Source of the DNA: Mytilus californianus
Taxonomy: Eukaryota; Mollusca; Bivalvia; Mytilida; Mytilidae
Direction of reading: 5' to 3'
Assembly: GCF_021869535.1 (NCBI RefSeq)
Contig: NW_026262701.1
Location: 3,177,501-3,241,500 of the forward strand
Length of the DNA stretch: 64,000 bases
The first letter of the stretch is position 1. Every line of letters begins with the position of its first letter. Position numbers and translations under genes: made by a program. Shown piece by piece: positions 20,817-31,995 of this stretch. The notes beneath the pieces are model-generated. The model saw only the letters and a list, made by a program, of their open reading frames with translations, did not search any database and had not been told where the DNA came from.

Positions 20817-21703
20817 ACAGAACCTTTTTCATTTTGGCCTTTATCATATCGACCAAAAATGCAATTTGTGAGAAGTAAAGTGGTGTAAACAAAAAGGTTT
20901 ATCTGTTATTTCTGTATTTCTTTGTGAAACAATGAAACACTTAAGCTACTTAGGCCGACCTTATAGTATTTGTAAATTGTTGTGTGCATGTATGTGTATG
21001 TTTTTAACTCATAACATCAAATATTTGCCACTTGCCGATATAATTTTGTATTCATATAAAGGAGAATTACAACATGATACAACTGAAGATCTCTTTTTAA
21101 TATCAAACTTAATACATAACTGTATTTTTTATGTTACGGCTTTATAAAAAAAAAAAGCAGCCCCCCTCCTTTCTTCTCGAAAATAAACAGACATTCATGA
21201 GGGATGGGTGTGTCTGGATTAGAAACCCGACGACCGGACACGCTCAACATACAAAAATACAGATTGAATATTTAGGAACTCCCTTTTTTGGGGCAATCCA
21301 GGGAGGGGGGTCCGGGAGTTAGAACCACCGATTTTTTCAAAAGATCAATGCTTTAGAATAGAGACATATGATTGGAATCAAAAATTTTACCTTCAAGCAA
21401 AAGAGTATTTAGGGAGCAACCATTTTAACTTCAATGGGGGGTTATGGTTTTTTGAAAAAAATACTCTCGCAAATTGCGAACAATTTTATTTAGTTTTTCA
21501 ACGCTTTCAATCAAATTATTTTTCCCTTAAAGGATTTTTTTTATTCAAAATAGTTGCTTAATATTTTGTTCGCACAATGTGTTTTTTAATATCTTGAAAC
21601 AACTTGTAGTGAACACTACTAGTATTAGTAATTTCTTATGTTCATGCTATTTAAAAAAAAATCAATTTCTATTGTAATGAATAACAATGGACTGTGTTTT
21701 CAG
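20817..21703. other. G2 3' flank; no gene recognised
   Basis: Probably 3' UTR followed by AT-rich intergenic sequence. A GC-richer patch at 21170-21320 with G-runs has short ORFs only. Nothing else was seen. Confidence 0.4.
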
Positions 21704-21847
21704 GATGAAGAAGCAGGGGTTTCCAGAAACTCCGCTCGTCACACCCTGTCGTCAAAATCCATTGTTATTCGTAACAATAGATCTATTCAATTTACACTTG
21801 TTTCAGAAATAGAAACTATGAAGTATAACAATAGAAATGGGGTGTAA
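21704..21847 (+). CDS. Terminal exon candidate
   Basis: After an acceptor-like TGTGTTTTCAG the frame reads DEEAGVSRNSARHTLSSKSI, VIRNNRSIQFTLVSEIETMK and ends at TAA (21845). The composition is protein-like and Ser/Arg/Asn-rich. It could be the last exon of a gene upstream or an alternative G2 3' end, although its phase 0 does not match G2 exons. No family is recognised. Confidence 0.25.
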   Translation, partial: DEEAGVSRNSARHTLSSKSIVIRNNRSIQFTLVSEIETMKYNNRNGV

Positions 21848-22059
21848 TATAATAGAACACTATTCTCACTATTAACATATGTCAATGTATACGTTACGTG
21901 AGTGCATGTTCACATTATAAGGAATTCATTAATCTGAGTGTGATCATATCGCTTGCTACATCATTGGATATGAGGTAGAACTACTGAAATCAACACTACA
22001 CAAGTTTCGCGGTCACTATTAACAATTTGTTGACCGATACTATATGTCTTTGTCTCTAC

Positions 22060-22345
22060 TTACGGGAGCATGATTTCGCGGAATTGTATATTAAAGATAA
22101 CAGGAAAGTCGTCTGTTCTGTAAATTTATTAGTAGTGTCCTATTCCTTATCGTCCCATTTAAACGAGTCTGGATCTGCATAACAGGTGATGCATGCGTAG
22201 CAGGAGACACATACCCTATCAACACACCCGGTCCCGCTCCCTTTGGAAGTCATTAGATATCCTCAGGTATTTTCACTTCACGTGTATATTCAAAATGTAT
22301 TTACGATATTTAAACATTGGTAGACTACTTTTTCTTCCTGTTTCA
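22060..22345 (+). repeat. Repeat family F copy 1
   Basis: GTGTCCTATTCC, GCATAACAGGTGATGCATGC, GTAGCAGGAGAC, CCCTATCAACACACCCGGT, and GATATTTAAACATTGGTAGA match, in order, the copy at 24.95-25.22 kb (GGTGATGCACGCATAGCA, CCCTGTCGATGCACCGGGT). Divergence is high. Confidence 0.65.
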
Positions 22346-22539
22346 ATAAATTAGCATACCTATGTATTATTTGCTTGAAAAAGTATTTGTTTTCTTTAAC
22401 TCTTAGATGACGACTTTACTGTAAAATATAGAATTCTAATTTTTACGATCTAAAATTTCTGTTTAAAATAATATTATCGCAACAGCAATGCATTTTGAAT
22501 GAAAACATTGACAATTAGACAACAATCGATCAGAAACCA

Positions 22540-23095
22540 AAGGCTAAGGATTTGAACAACTAAAAGTCTTACACCGTACGGCATTCGACAATCAGCAAAT
22601 GACAAAACATGGAAACTAATGGCTAGATTCTTACAAAAAAAAAACAATTTTCCTGGCTTTAGACAGGCACATGAAATACGTGGCCAGGATAAACATGTTT
22701 GCGAGCGCTCAATCCGCCATTCACATGGGACACTGGTAAAGCAGCACAACATAAGAACAAACTGTACAAATTAGTTGTTAAGAGCTTGATTCGTCGGATC
22801 TGTACAATGCACAAAGACAAACTAACAAAAAGATGAACGGTACAGATTTTCGATCTTAGAGTACTTGCAGTTACTGAAGGTCACTTCAAAGCCAAATTTC
22901 AACTATCACATACACCATGTTATTGCCTGTCAACAATATAAACCAGTACACCTCCAAATGATTTATTTATAAACAGCAACACTTATCGATTCCATCAGTC
23001 TGAAAAAAGTATGACCTTGTGCAATGTCAAGATAAAAGTATCGACAGGATAAATGACCACAAGTGTTGATATCTGGATGGAAATATGTTTTAGAT
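22540..23095 (-). repeat. Fragments of families A and H
   Basis: 22545-22580 resembles the family A middle (CCGTACGGCATTCGACAATC). 22925-23090 contains the reverse of family H (CTTGTGCAATGTCAAGATAA, AAGTATCGACAGG). The 92-codon minus ORF at 22474-22752 is unsupported. Confidence 0.5.
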
Positions 23096-23465
23096 GTGTC
23101 TTAATAAATGGAATATTAGTAAATCATAATAAAACAAAGTTTTTAAGCAACCGTCTCTTTTGTCGTAAGTTTTAGTATGGAGTTCCCCGTGTGAAATATC
23201 AGAATCAAGGAAAGGACAATTGTTACTGTTCGTATATAAATATGTGTATCTCTTAGTCGATATCTGCCTTTGTATCCTATAAAAGTTTCCTCAATTAAAA
23301 GTAAGTAACATAAGTAACTATCCATATCTGAAAATGGAAACGGATATTTTATTCTTAAGACTAAACACTGTTTGATTATTTATTTCATTCTTGGATTTTT
23401 CGTAGCTTAAGATTGAAAGGTTTGATGAGAGGCGTTCAAATTTAAACGACATTGTTTCACTGTAG
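23096..23465. other. No gene recognised
   Basis: The 60-codon minus ORF at 23143-23325 has no supporting feature. Nothing else was seen. Confidence 0.4.
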
Positions 23466-23667
23466 TCCCAGAAATCAGTCCACATTCCCTTCTATGAATA
23501 TGTTGACTGAAAACCTACTCAGCTACTCAGTTAAAACTAACAACCCATTATCACAATATTTCCGACTGTCAGTTGAAGAAAAAAAGCAAGGAACAACGCT
23601 TTTATTTTTATTGCTGTTTTTTCTTTTTCAAGTCACCATGAAGCCTTTAACACCAAACAGGGCGAAG
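23466..23667 (+). CDS. Exon candidate with a membrane-like segment
   Basis: A 202-bp frame between GTTTCACTGTAG and GCGAAG|GTAGTT. It encodes about 67 residues: PRNQSTFPSMNMLTENLLSY, SVKTNNPLSQYFRLSVEEKK, then a hydrophobic TTLLFLLLFFLFQV segment that could span a membrane, then TMKPLTPNRAK. Entered in phase 2 and left in phase 0. No upstream or downstream partner exon was found and no family is recognised. The hydrophobic part comes from a T-rich tract, which weakens the call. Confidence 0.3.
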
Positions 23668-23999
23668 GTAGTTTTCATACTTATTTTCTTGAGTTATTAA
23701 ATTATTTGTATCAGATTTGTTTTTTAACTTGTAGTTTCATATCAAATTATGTATACTATGATAATTGATTTTCGGTACCATCGGAAATAATCCGGTTTAA
23801 AGATTACAATCATAATTGGGACAATTAAATCCAATATTCCGTGTTGGGAGAAGGTCATGATTGCAAGAAGATTTAAGCAGTTATTTTCTAAAGTTTATAC
23901 AAAACAACATATAAAAAAGCTAAAAAAATCCATTAAAACATTATATAGCTCTAATGATTATTTTTCTACTATGTAAGCAACATTGTGTAAATAATTCAG

Positions 24000-26600
24000 A
24001 TTCATAAGGTAACACACAAAAGAAACATATCATAGTACACAATCCAGAAGGAACACACGAACGAAATATGTCATAGTACATAATCATGAGGAAACACATA
24101 ATTAAAGCACATCATAGGTCATAATCCGGAGGGAACACACGAACGAAACGTATCTTATTACATTATATTGAAAGAACACAGCTATCAAAGTACAGAATCC
24201 TGAGTGAACACTGGAATGAAAACAAGTCCTGAGGGAAACAAGTCTAGTTCACAATCTCAAATTAATAAAAGAACGAAACATATAACTCTACACAATCCTA
24301 AGAGAAATACAAGAACAGAACAAACCTTTAATCAGAATCCAGAGGAAATACACGAAGGAGGCAAATCTTAATTCAGAATCCCGACAGAAACAAAATCTTA
24401 AGGAAAAACAAGAACGAAGTAAATTATAGTTCACAAACCTTTGAGAAATACAAAAACGAAACAAATTATAGTTCACAAACCTTTGAGAAATACAAAAACG
24501 AAACAAATTATAGTTTTCAGTCCTGAGTGAAATCACGAACAAAATAAATAATGATGGTTCAGACTCCTGATAGAATACACTTACAGAACAAATCATAATT
24601 CAGAATCCAAAGGAAACACTTGAAAAAAACAAATCATTGTTCAGAATCCCGAGGGAACACATGATAAAAACAAACATTGTTCAGAATCCCGAGGGAACAC
24701 ATGATAAAAACAAATCATTGTACAAAATCCCGAGAGAACACATAATAAAAACAGAGATATGAGACTATGCAGTATTGGTTTTGCTCATTGTTGAAGGCCG
24801 TACGATGACCTATAGTTATTAATTTCTATGTCATTTGGTCTCTTGTGGAGAGTTGTCTCATCGGCAATCATACCACATCTTCTTATCTTTATATATGAGG
24901 ACCGGCTGACCGGCATGATGTGTTGGCGTTTTAACATAATAGCGACATGTTATCGCAGACTTTGATATTTAAATACCAGAATCGTCGTCTAATATGTAAT
25001 TGAGCCGATTGTGTCCTATTCCCGAATGTGAGTTTGAATTTGCATGGCGGGTGATGCACGCATAGCAACAGACGATTACCCTGTCGATGCACCGGGTATC
25101 GCACCGTCTGCAGTTCATGTGATACCCTCATTTTTTTTGTGGGTTGCCTTGATTGATCTCTTTTCAATCGATTTACGAGATTTAAACCTCGGTAAACTAC
25201 TGTCGCCTTAACTAACAATCCTAAGAGAATACAATAACGATACAATCATTTTTCAGAATCCTGCAAAAATACAAGAACGGAACAAACCATAGTTACTATC
25301 CAATAGGGAATAAAGAATTGAAAAACTAAACAACTCATTTTTCAGAATCCTAAATGATTACATGATTGAAACAATTCTTTTTTTCAAAATCCTGCAAAAA
25401 TCCAGGATAAAAAAATCATGATTACTATCCAATAGGATATACAAGAACGAAATAAATATTTTTTTTCAGAAATCTAAATGAACACATAGTTGAAACAATT
25501 CTTTTTTTCAGAATCCTGCGAAAATTCAGGAACAAAACAAATCACTTTTTTAGAATCATAAATAAACACTTGATAGAAACAATTCCTTTTTTTCAGAATC
25601 CTGGAAAAATGCAAGAACAAAACAAAGCATAATTACTATCCAATAGGAAATACAAGAACGAAATAAATATTTTTTTTCAGAATCCTAAATGAACACATGA
25701 TTGAATTTTTTTTTTATAGAATTTTGCGGAAATACAGAAACGAAACAAATCATAATTTCTATCAAATAGGGAACACAAGAACGAAACAAATGATTTTTCA
25801 GAATCCTAAACAAACACATGATTTAAACAATCATTTTTTTTTAGAATCCTGTGAAAATATAGGAACGAAACAAATCATAATTACTATCCAATGGAGTTTA
25901 CAATAACGAAATAAATCATTTTTCAGAATCTTAATTGAACACTTGATTATTACATTTTTTTTAGAATCCTGCAAAAAAACAGGAACGAAACAAATTATAA
26001 TTACTATCCAATAGGGAGTACAAGAACGACACAAAATCATTTTCCAGTATCCTAAATGAACACATAATTGAAACAATTTCTTTTTCTCAGAATCCTGCAA
26101 AGATACAGTACGAAACGAATCATAATTAATATCCAATAGGGAATACAAGAATGAGAACGAAACAAATAATTTATGGAATCTTTACTGAATGCAAGAACGA
26201 AACAAATGATTTTTCAGAATCCTGAGGAAACACACAATAGAAATAAATCATAACTAAGAATTCTGAAGGAAAACACGAACGAAATAAATCAAAGATTACA
26301 ATGCTGAGGAAGCACAAGAACGAACGAAATAAAAGTTCAGCATTTGAGATAGGGTACACACGAACAAACGAAATCGTAGTTCAGAATCATGAGCAGGAAA
26401 TCACACGAACAATACAAATCATATTATACAATCCGTAGGGAAACACACGAAAGAAACATATCATAGTTCAGGATCCTTAGGGAACACAAAAATTAAGCAA
26501 ATCATACTTCACAATCCTGAGGGAAAACACATAAGAAACAAGTCATAATTCGCAATCCTGAATTAATACAAGAACGAAACAAATCTTAGTTTACATAGTA
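24000..26600. repeat. Degenerate tandem array of ~40-60-bp units
   Basis: The core pattern CAGAATCCTGAGGGAACACA, then GAACGAAACAAATCATAGTT, recurs dozens of times with heavy divergence and length change. A T-rich subtype (ATTTTTTTTCAGAATCCTG, TACTATCCAATAGGGAATAC) dominates 25.2-26.1 kb. The array is interrupted at 24.77-25.22 kb by family A and F copies. Small outliers occur at 26.98-27.11 kb and 35.53-35.68 kb. Minus ORFs of 62-105 codons here merely read the repeat. Confidence 0.9.
24785..25215. repeat. Family A (reverse) and family F copies inside the array
   Basis: 24785-24895 is reversed family A (TTGTTGAAGGCCGTACGATG, GAGTTGTCTCATCGGCAATC, ATACCACATCTTCTTATC). 24950-25215 is family F copy 2. 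The array units resume directly after 25215, so these are insertions in the array. The 104-codon minus ORF is an artefact. Confidence 0.7.
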
Positions 26601-26985
26601 AAATTGGTACCGGTTATGTTAGTTCTACCTCTGGATCGATACCTCTGCTAATGCACTGTGAGTCCCCAAAGGGTTTTATTAACCCATCAGCCAGTCCTTT
26701 GACACTGACATGAGAATACGGATATTGTTTTAGCAAGATTTGCTGGTATGAAATTTTGGAAACTTCTTAAACATAAGGAATATATCCCCTCATGCAAAGC
26801 TCTGATTCCTTGTCCAGTTTTGACTACACTTTATGTCCTTTTTGGTTTGGTCAGTTCTTCAACGTTTGAATAAGTTTTGGTATTTCAAATATGTTGGCCT
26901 AGAGCATCATTGAAGAGTCATTTATTGCTAAATGCGCAAATGGTGCAGTAAAAAAATGTACCGTTAATGTTATCACAATCCTGAG
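26595..26985 (+). repeat. Diverged family D-like unit
   Basis: GGTACCGGTTATGTTAGTTC, GGATCGATACCTCTGC, GAGTCCCCAAAGGG, ACACTGACATGAGAATACG, CTAGAGCATCATTGAAGAGT, AATGCGCAAATGGTGCAGTA. The layout (GGTACC, TCGATACC/TCGATGCC, CCC-AGGGT, TTGACATGA, GATGAGTC-like, GCGC) parallels the 354-bp monomer. Confidence 0.55.
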
Positions 26986-27504
26986 AGAAAATACATAAAA
27001 AAATCATAATTCCTGTACTTAAATATATCACAATTCGGAATCCTGAGTGAAGAAAAAAAAAATTATTTCTCAGAATTCTGAGAGAAATGCATCAACAGAA
27101 CAAATAAAAAGTCATAAGACAGCTATACCGAAGGTTAAAGTGAATCAATAGTAAAAATACTTATAATTATAACAAAACAAACTCTCACTAAAGCCTATAG
27201 TATTCTTTTTTATGAATATATTTAAACCTATCTTAAACATTTTATTGACTTAAATGAGTCAACCTTTTGATTAGAAAACAATGATAATAAAAACAAATTC
27301 AAGTTTAAAACGTTGTTTCGAAATCGATGTACATGTGGTTTTGGCAACTGCAAGGCAATATTTCAAAAATTGAAGGATACGCAACATTTATAAAATATTT
27401 AAAAACAATAGATCAAGATAAGCACCCAAAGGCCGTGTTGCGCAGAATGTTTCCTAAACAATGGAGAATGCGCTATACCGAACATTAAATATTTGAAATA
27501 TAGC

Positions 27505-27905
27505 CTATAGGTGCACAACTTCAACATATGTGCAATCTTCATAAAAGATTCAGGGATCTTTGTAGAAAATTGTATACAGGGAATTGGTTACACAAAACTT
27601 GTACCCGCTTTCATAAATTTTGCTGAAAAATAACTAAGTTCCCAAGTCTGGAAAATGAGCAAAAATTCCCCATACACTTTCATGATAGCAGGTGCACAAC
27701 TACAACGTATGTGCAATCGTCCTGTGAAGTTTCAGGGATATGGGTAGAAAACTGTTGGAGGAGTTGATTACACAAAACGTGTACCCTCTTTCATAAATTT
27801 GCCTGAAAAATGACTTAATTCCAAAGTCTGAAAAATGAAAAACAAAAACCCTGAACACTTCCATATTAGCAGATGTACAACTTCAACAGTATGTGCAATG
27901 TTTCA
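27505..27905 (+). repeat. ~185-bp tandem repeat, about 2 copies
   Basis: GGTGCACAACTTCAACATATG at about 27510 recurs as GGTGCACAACTACAACGTATG near 27691 and again, truncated, near 27873. Between them TTACACAAAAC, GTACCC, TTTCATAAATTT and GAAAAATGA recur in step. Not coding. Confidence 0.85.
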
Positions 27906-28321
27906 TTAAAGAGATATTTATTTCCAATATCATCAATCAATACTAAAATGCAATGAAGTATTACCACTGTGATAATATATATATTGTAACTTATAAAGGA
28001 ATTCAATGATATATAGGATATACTTATACACCTAAAAATACCATATGTCAAGCTATTAGTATAGTTGATGGTCTGGAGGGGCGAGGGGAGGGTATTCATT
28101 TCTGTAATTCTTCTTTTATATTTTGTCCATAATTACACCTTATGTAAGAATCCTGGGTTTTGATTGGTCAAGTTGATAGCCAGTGTATTTTTCACCAATT
28201 TACTTTTATCAAATGAATATCGTTCATTTTTAAACAGCGCCGGGGTATATGCAAAAAGGATATGCCTTTTTTACCCTCTCTGCCGTGGTATTTGCCAAAA
28301 AATACTCTATCCGACTGGACG

Positions 28322-28548
28322 CTTATAATGTCACGATCATCAATGCGTTTTATGTCACGATCATCAATGCGTTTTGTACGTTAACATTCGGTGTAATTAA
28401 ACAGATATAGCATGTTCTTGAGGGGTATTAGCGAAAAATACCTGTCTTGAGAATGAATTTCCCTCGCCTTACGGCTCGCGAAATTTAACATTCTCTCGAC
28501 TGGTATTTTTCGCAAATACCCCTCCTTAACATGATATATCTGTTCATT
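28322..28548. mobile_element. Short direct repeat plus foldback (MITE-like) element
   Basis: Two 23-bp direct copies of GTCACGATCATCAATGCGTT at 28329-28376. A foldback follows at 28392-28548: the left arm (complement of CATTCTCAAGACAGGTATTT, then TTCGCTAATACCCCTC) pairs with CATTCTCTCGACTGGTATTT and TTCGCAAATACCCCTC on the right. Arms are about 57 bp with a loop of about 40 bp. The 65-codon ORF here is an artefact. Confidence 0.75.
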
Positions 28549-28869
28549 ATTCTCTGGTCTATGATATGAGCACCCCATTATTCACATAATTATTTTTTGG
28601 CGCATTATTTTCTATTCTGTTAACCACATCCATACCCTCGTAAATTAACAGGTAGGTGAAATCTTAATTTTTTTATTATTTTCAACCATCAGCTTTTCTG
28701 TCTACATTAAAAATAAGATATTGGTATGTAAATCAGTAATTGTGTTTTCAAGTAGGCTTTATTTTGTGTATCCTTGATACTTTCATTAGAAAATACACTT
28801 GAAAATAAAATTTTATGTGCTACAAGGTTTTCAAACCCCTGGATTAACAAAACTAAAAATATTTAAAAA

Positions 28870-29290
28870 AAAATAGGTTATTCATATCTTGTGGATAATA
28901 GTTCTTTAACAAAACAGCACTTAAGTAAAAGAATTTATGATCAGTGCTTGCAAAATCAAATTGCAAACATACAGGAATCTTCTAAACTTAGTTTCTTTCG
29001 TAAAGTCTACACAATGGGTCAAAGAATATCAAATGTTGATTTATTAAACAATTTAAATGATAGAACAGTAATATGCAAAATACGCATAAGTGCACATTCT
29101 TTTATAATTGAAAGGGAAAGACATCTTAATATTCCAAAAGAGGAAAGGTGTCTGTAATAATGGATAAATTGGAGATGAACAACATTTCTTATTACAATGG
29201 AATAAATTTACCCCAAAACGAGAAATATTAGAAAATAAAACGAAAGTTAAATTTACAATACAGCGTAACATTAACCTTATTAAAAAGTAT
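28870..29290 (+). pseudogene. LINE ORF2 C-terminal remnant
   Basis: A plus-strand frame reads HLSKRIYDQCLQNQIANIQE, FFRKVYTMGQRISNVDLLNN, then KIRISAHSFIIERERHLNIP and KEERCL before two stops. The following bases continue in a related frame with IGDEQHFLLQWNKF. The RISAHS...ERGRH-N-P--ERxC...GDExHFLxxC layout is the LINE C-terminal zinc-binding region. Only the last ~140 codons remain; there is no RT or EN. The same domain is at the 3' end of the LINE at 54.4-57.8 kb. Confidence 0.75.
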
Positions 29291-29830
29291 CTCTATTGGT
29301 AAACAATAGCTTAGCATTATTACTTAGACTGGCTTCCTCTTTCATATCAGAGTGTCTAAATTTAAGGAATAGTCTAATAATATGAAATATTTCTAGTAAT
29401 ATGTAACTTTTCATTCTATCATGTCAATTAATATAATTATATAAGCAGTAGGTCTTAACCAATTATTGTTAATGAGTTTGTGCCAATGAAATATTTGCAT
29501 TTGTATCTATATACATTTTTAGTGTATTGTGAAGTTTGTAAAGTAATATCTTTTTTTCAGAAACACCTAATTATATATAAATGTAAGATCTAAGAGGTAA
29601 ATAAATCAAACATGGACCAGAATCGCCGTCCTCCGTCATAAACCGTTAAACAATCTTCTGAAGCCAGTGATTACGGTAGGGGGTCCTTCTGTGTGAACCT
29701 TAACATACCAAGAATTATATCAAATGTTCATTGTACATTTCTACCCTCTTGTAAATCAGTACTGAACGGCAACATGATAAAATTGTAATGTTCTACTTTT
29801 GGTAAATTAAGTACTGTTTTTTTTCAGTAC
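29291..29830. other. No gene recognised
   Basis: LINE 3' flank and AT-rich sequence; nothing further seen. Confidence 0.4.
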
Positions 29831-30045
29831 TGTAACAGTACTGATTTTTTCAGTACTGTAACAGTACTAATTTTTGCTGTATTGTAACAGTACTGATTTC
29901 TACAGTACTGTAACGGTACTGAGTTTTTCAGTTCTATTACAGTAGTTTTTTTCAGTAATGTTTCAGTACTGATTTTTCAGTACTGATTTTTCAGTATTAT
30001 TTCAGTACTGTTTCTAGACTGATTTATTTCAGTAGTAATTCAACA
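29831..30045. repeat. Palindromic AGTACT minisatellite
   Basis: Repeated TTTTTCAGTACTGTAACAGT-type units of ~30 bp that shorten and decay to the right. Each good unit holds the inverted repeat AGTACTGTAACAGTACT (arms AGTACTGT/ACAGTACT sharing a centre), so single strands could form serial hairpins. Not coding. Confidence 0.9.
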
Positions 30046-30149
30046 CTTACTTTTGATTTCTCTTCCTTATTGATATTTCATCTTGTTGAAGTAACTTTTT
30101 CTGTGAAGTCTTTTTTTGTTAGTTAAATATTCCATAATGATAAATAAAA

Positions 30150-30190
30150 TTAAGGAGATGTTATATGATTGTCAATGAGACAACTATCCA
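30150..30190 (+). repeat. Family A 5' fragment
   Basis: AAGGAGATGTTATATGATTG and TCAATGAGACAACTATCC. Short but clear. Confidence 0.65.
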
Positions 30191-30252
30191 TTAGATAGAC
30201 CATTAACATGTGGATATTAAGTACCCTTTTGATAATTCAGTTTCTTATATAC

Positions 30253-31502
30253 CAGGCATGGGGCGAATTACATTGCAATGTAATGCATTATATTACAATT
30301 ACTTTGACAAAACCATGCATTAAATTACAATTACAATTACATGCATTTATCAAAGTAATGCATTATATTACAATTACTTTTGCAAAGTAATGCATTGAAT
30401 TACACATTACATTTGTAAATTTTATTATCAAGTGAAAAGAAAAATCAAACATTTTGAAAAACAACATGAAGTCACAAAAGATTCTAGCATATGCAGTAAC
30501 TGTTCCATGTATTGAATTTAAGTATACATGTATAAAGTCTATTCAATACAACTATTACATTTTAACATCATAAGGGTTTCGAAGGTTTCATGATGAATAA
30601 TATTTCTGACTACCCAACTGTTTCACAAAAACTATCAAAGTAGATTGCTCTTCTATCATTGGTTTTAATGTTTAAAGGTATACATCTCTGTGTTTTCTCA
30701 AAAAAGAAATTACAGAGATGAAATTTAATACTTATTTTAACTTAATGTTAACTTTACTTTTATAAATATGCATTTTTTTTTTAATTTCAATCAAAATATT
30801 TACTGAGAATTTCTTTCCTGATTATATAATAAACATAGAGCTTAATTTATGACCAAGTGTCAAAATGGTGAAAAGATTGATTGTAAAACAAACAAATTAG
30901 TGTTTTATGACAATGTTCAATTATCTGTTATTTAATCATGTGATCTTTTGACAACAATGGAACACTTTTACAGTAATGCTTTTCAAATATCAATCTTTTT
31001 ATGCAGGAAAATGTATAAAATAAAATGTAATAATTAAAAAAAAACTCTATCTGATACACAATGTTGTGTTATTCATTTAGAATTGTAATTTGGTCATTCT
31101 AGTATTTATACCACTTTATTTTTTTTCTTTTCAAGTTCTTCATGTACCTGGGGCAAGGCTTAATCTCCGAATTCCCTCTAGTGATTTATGTAAAGTGTGA
31201 AAAATAAATAGAATAGAAAATCAATATTCAAATGATTTTGTTCTTAGTTAATAAAAAAATCTTAAATTCTGCTTTAGTTTAATCTCCTACAATCTGTTAA
31301 AGATATATAGTATGTGAAAAAAGTAATGCCATGTAATGCAATGTAATGCATGAAATTACACAACTTTTTGCTAAAGTAATGCATTAAATTACAATTACAT
31401 GTAATGCAAAAATTGCTGCATTACACATTACATGCAATTACTTGGAAAAATTCAATGCATTACCATGCATTACAATTACAAATTTGCATTACCCCATGCC
31501 TG
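30253..31502. mobile_element. Non-autonomous hAT-type element, 1,250 bp
   Basis: Ends are CAGGCATGGGG at the left and its complement at the right (CCCCATGCCTG). Both sides are flanked by the same 8 bp, TTATATAC (30245-30252 and 31503-31510). An 8-bp duplication and CAGG-type termini are hallmarks of the hAT superfamily. The first ~160 bp and last ~180 bp are packed with ATGCATTA and AATTACAATTAC motifs in both orientations, as expected of subterminal transposase-binding repeats. The middle is AT-rich with no ORF, so any movement would need a transposase supplied elsewhere. Confidence 0.9.
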
Positions 31503-31689
31503 TTATATACCCATGTTTATAAATTGAGTGTGGTTTAAAGAATTTGAGTAAATACTGCTTGATGTTGCAAAATAAAATAGCATCTGTAGGATTTTTAAAA
31601 TTACACATCGCATTATAGTTCCAGCGAGACTAAGTTACGACCAATGTCAATCTTTTTTAATAATTGTCTGAATTAGGTTTGTCTAGGAT

Positions 31690-31995
31690 GGATAATAGAA
31701 TAGAAAATGGAAACGGGGAATGTGCCAAAGAGACAACAACCTGATCAAAGATAAATAAAAATAGCCCAATGCAACCGAGGGGTTAACGCACTGATAAAAT
31801 CCTACACTCAGAGGCGGGCTTCGTCCGGCCCCTAAACAAAAATGTATACTAATTCAGCGAAAAGGACGTCAAACTAAACCCCAAAACATACAAATAAACC
31901 AAAATGTTAAAAAAAAAAAAACCCCAAGACTTGCAAAGACTAGAGGTTCATGACTTAGGACAGGTGCAAAATGCTGCAGAGTTAAGCATGTTTTG
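31690..31995 (-). repeat. Dispersed repeat family E, near full length
   Basis: Plus-strand reading: GAAAATGGAAACGGGGAATG, GCCAAAGAGACAACAACC, GAGGCGGGCTTCGTCCGGCC, AAAAGGACGTCAAACT, and TGACTTAGGACAGGTGCAAA. This is the reverse of 34.46-34.75 kb. It includes the shared AGTCAGGA-type core in reversed form (TCATGACTTAGGACAGG). Confidence 0.85.

Noticed and set aside
25697-26359. Minus ORFs of 62-105 codons with Cys-rich repeats
   Set aside because: They are translations of the degenerate tandem array; unit drift also breaks any consistent protein repeat.
28320-28376. CRISPR-like short direct repeats
   Set aside because: Only two adjacent 23-bp copies without spacers, in a eukaryotic context.
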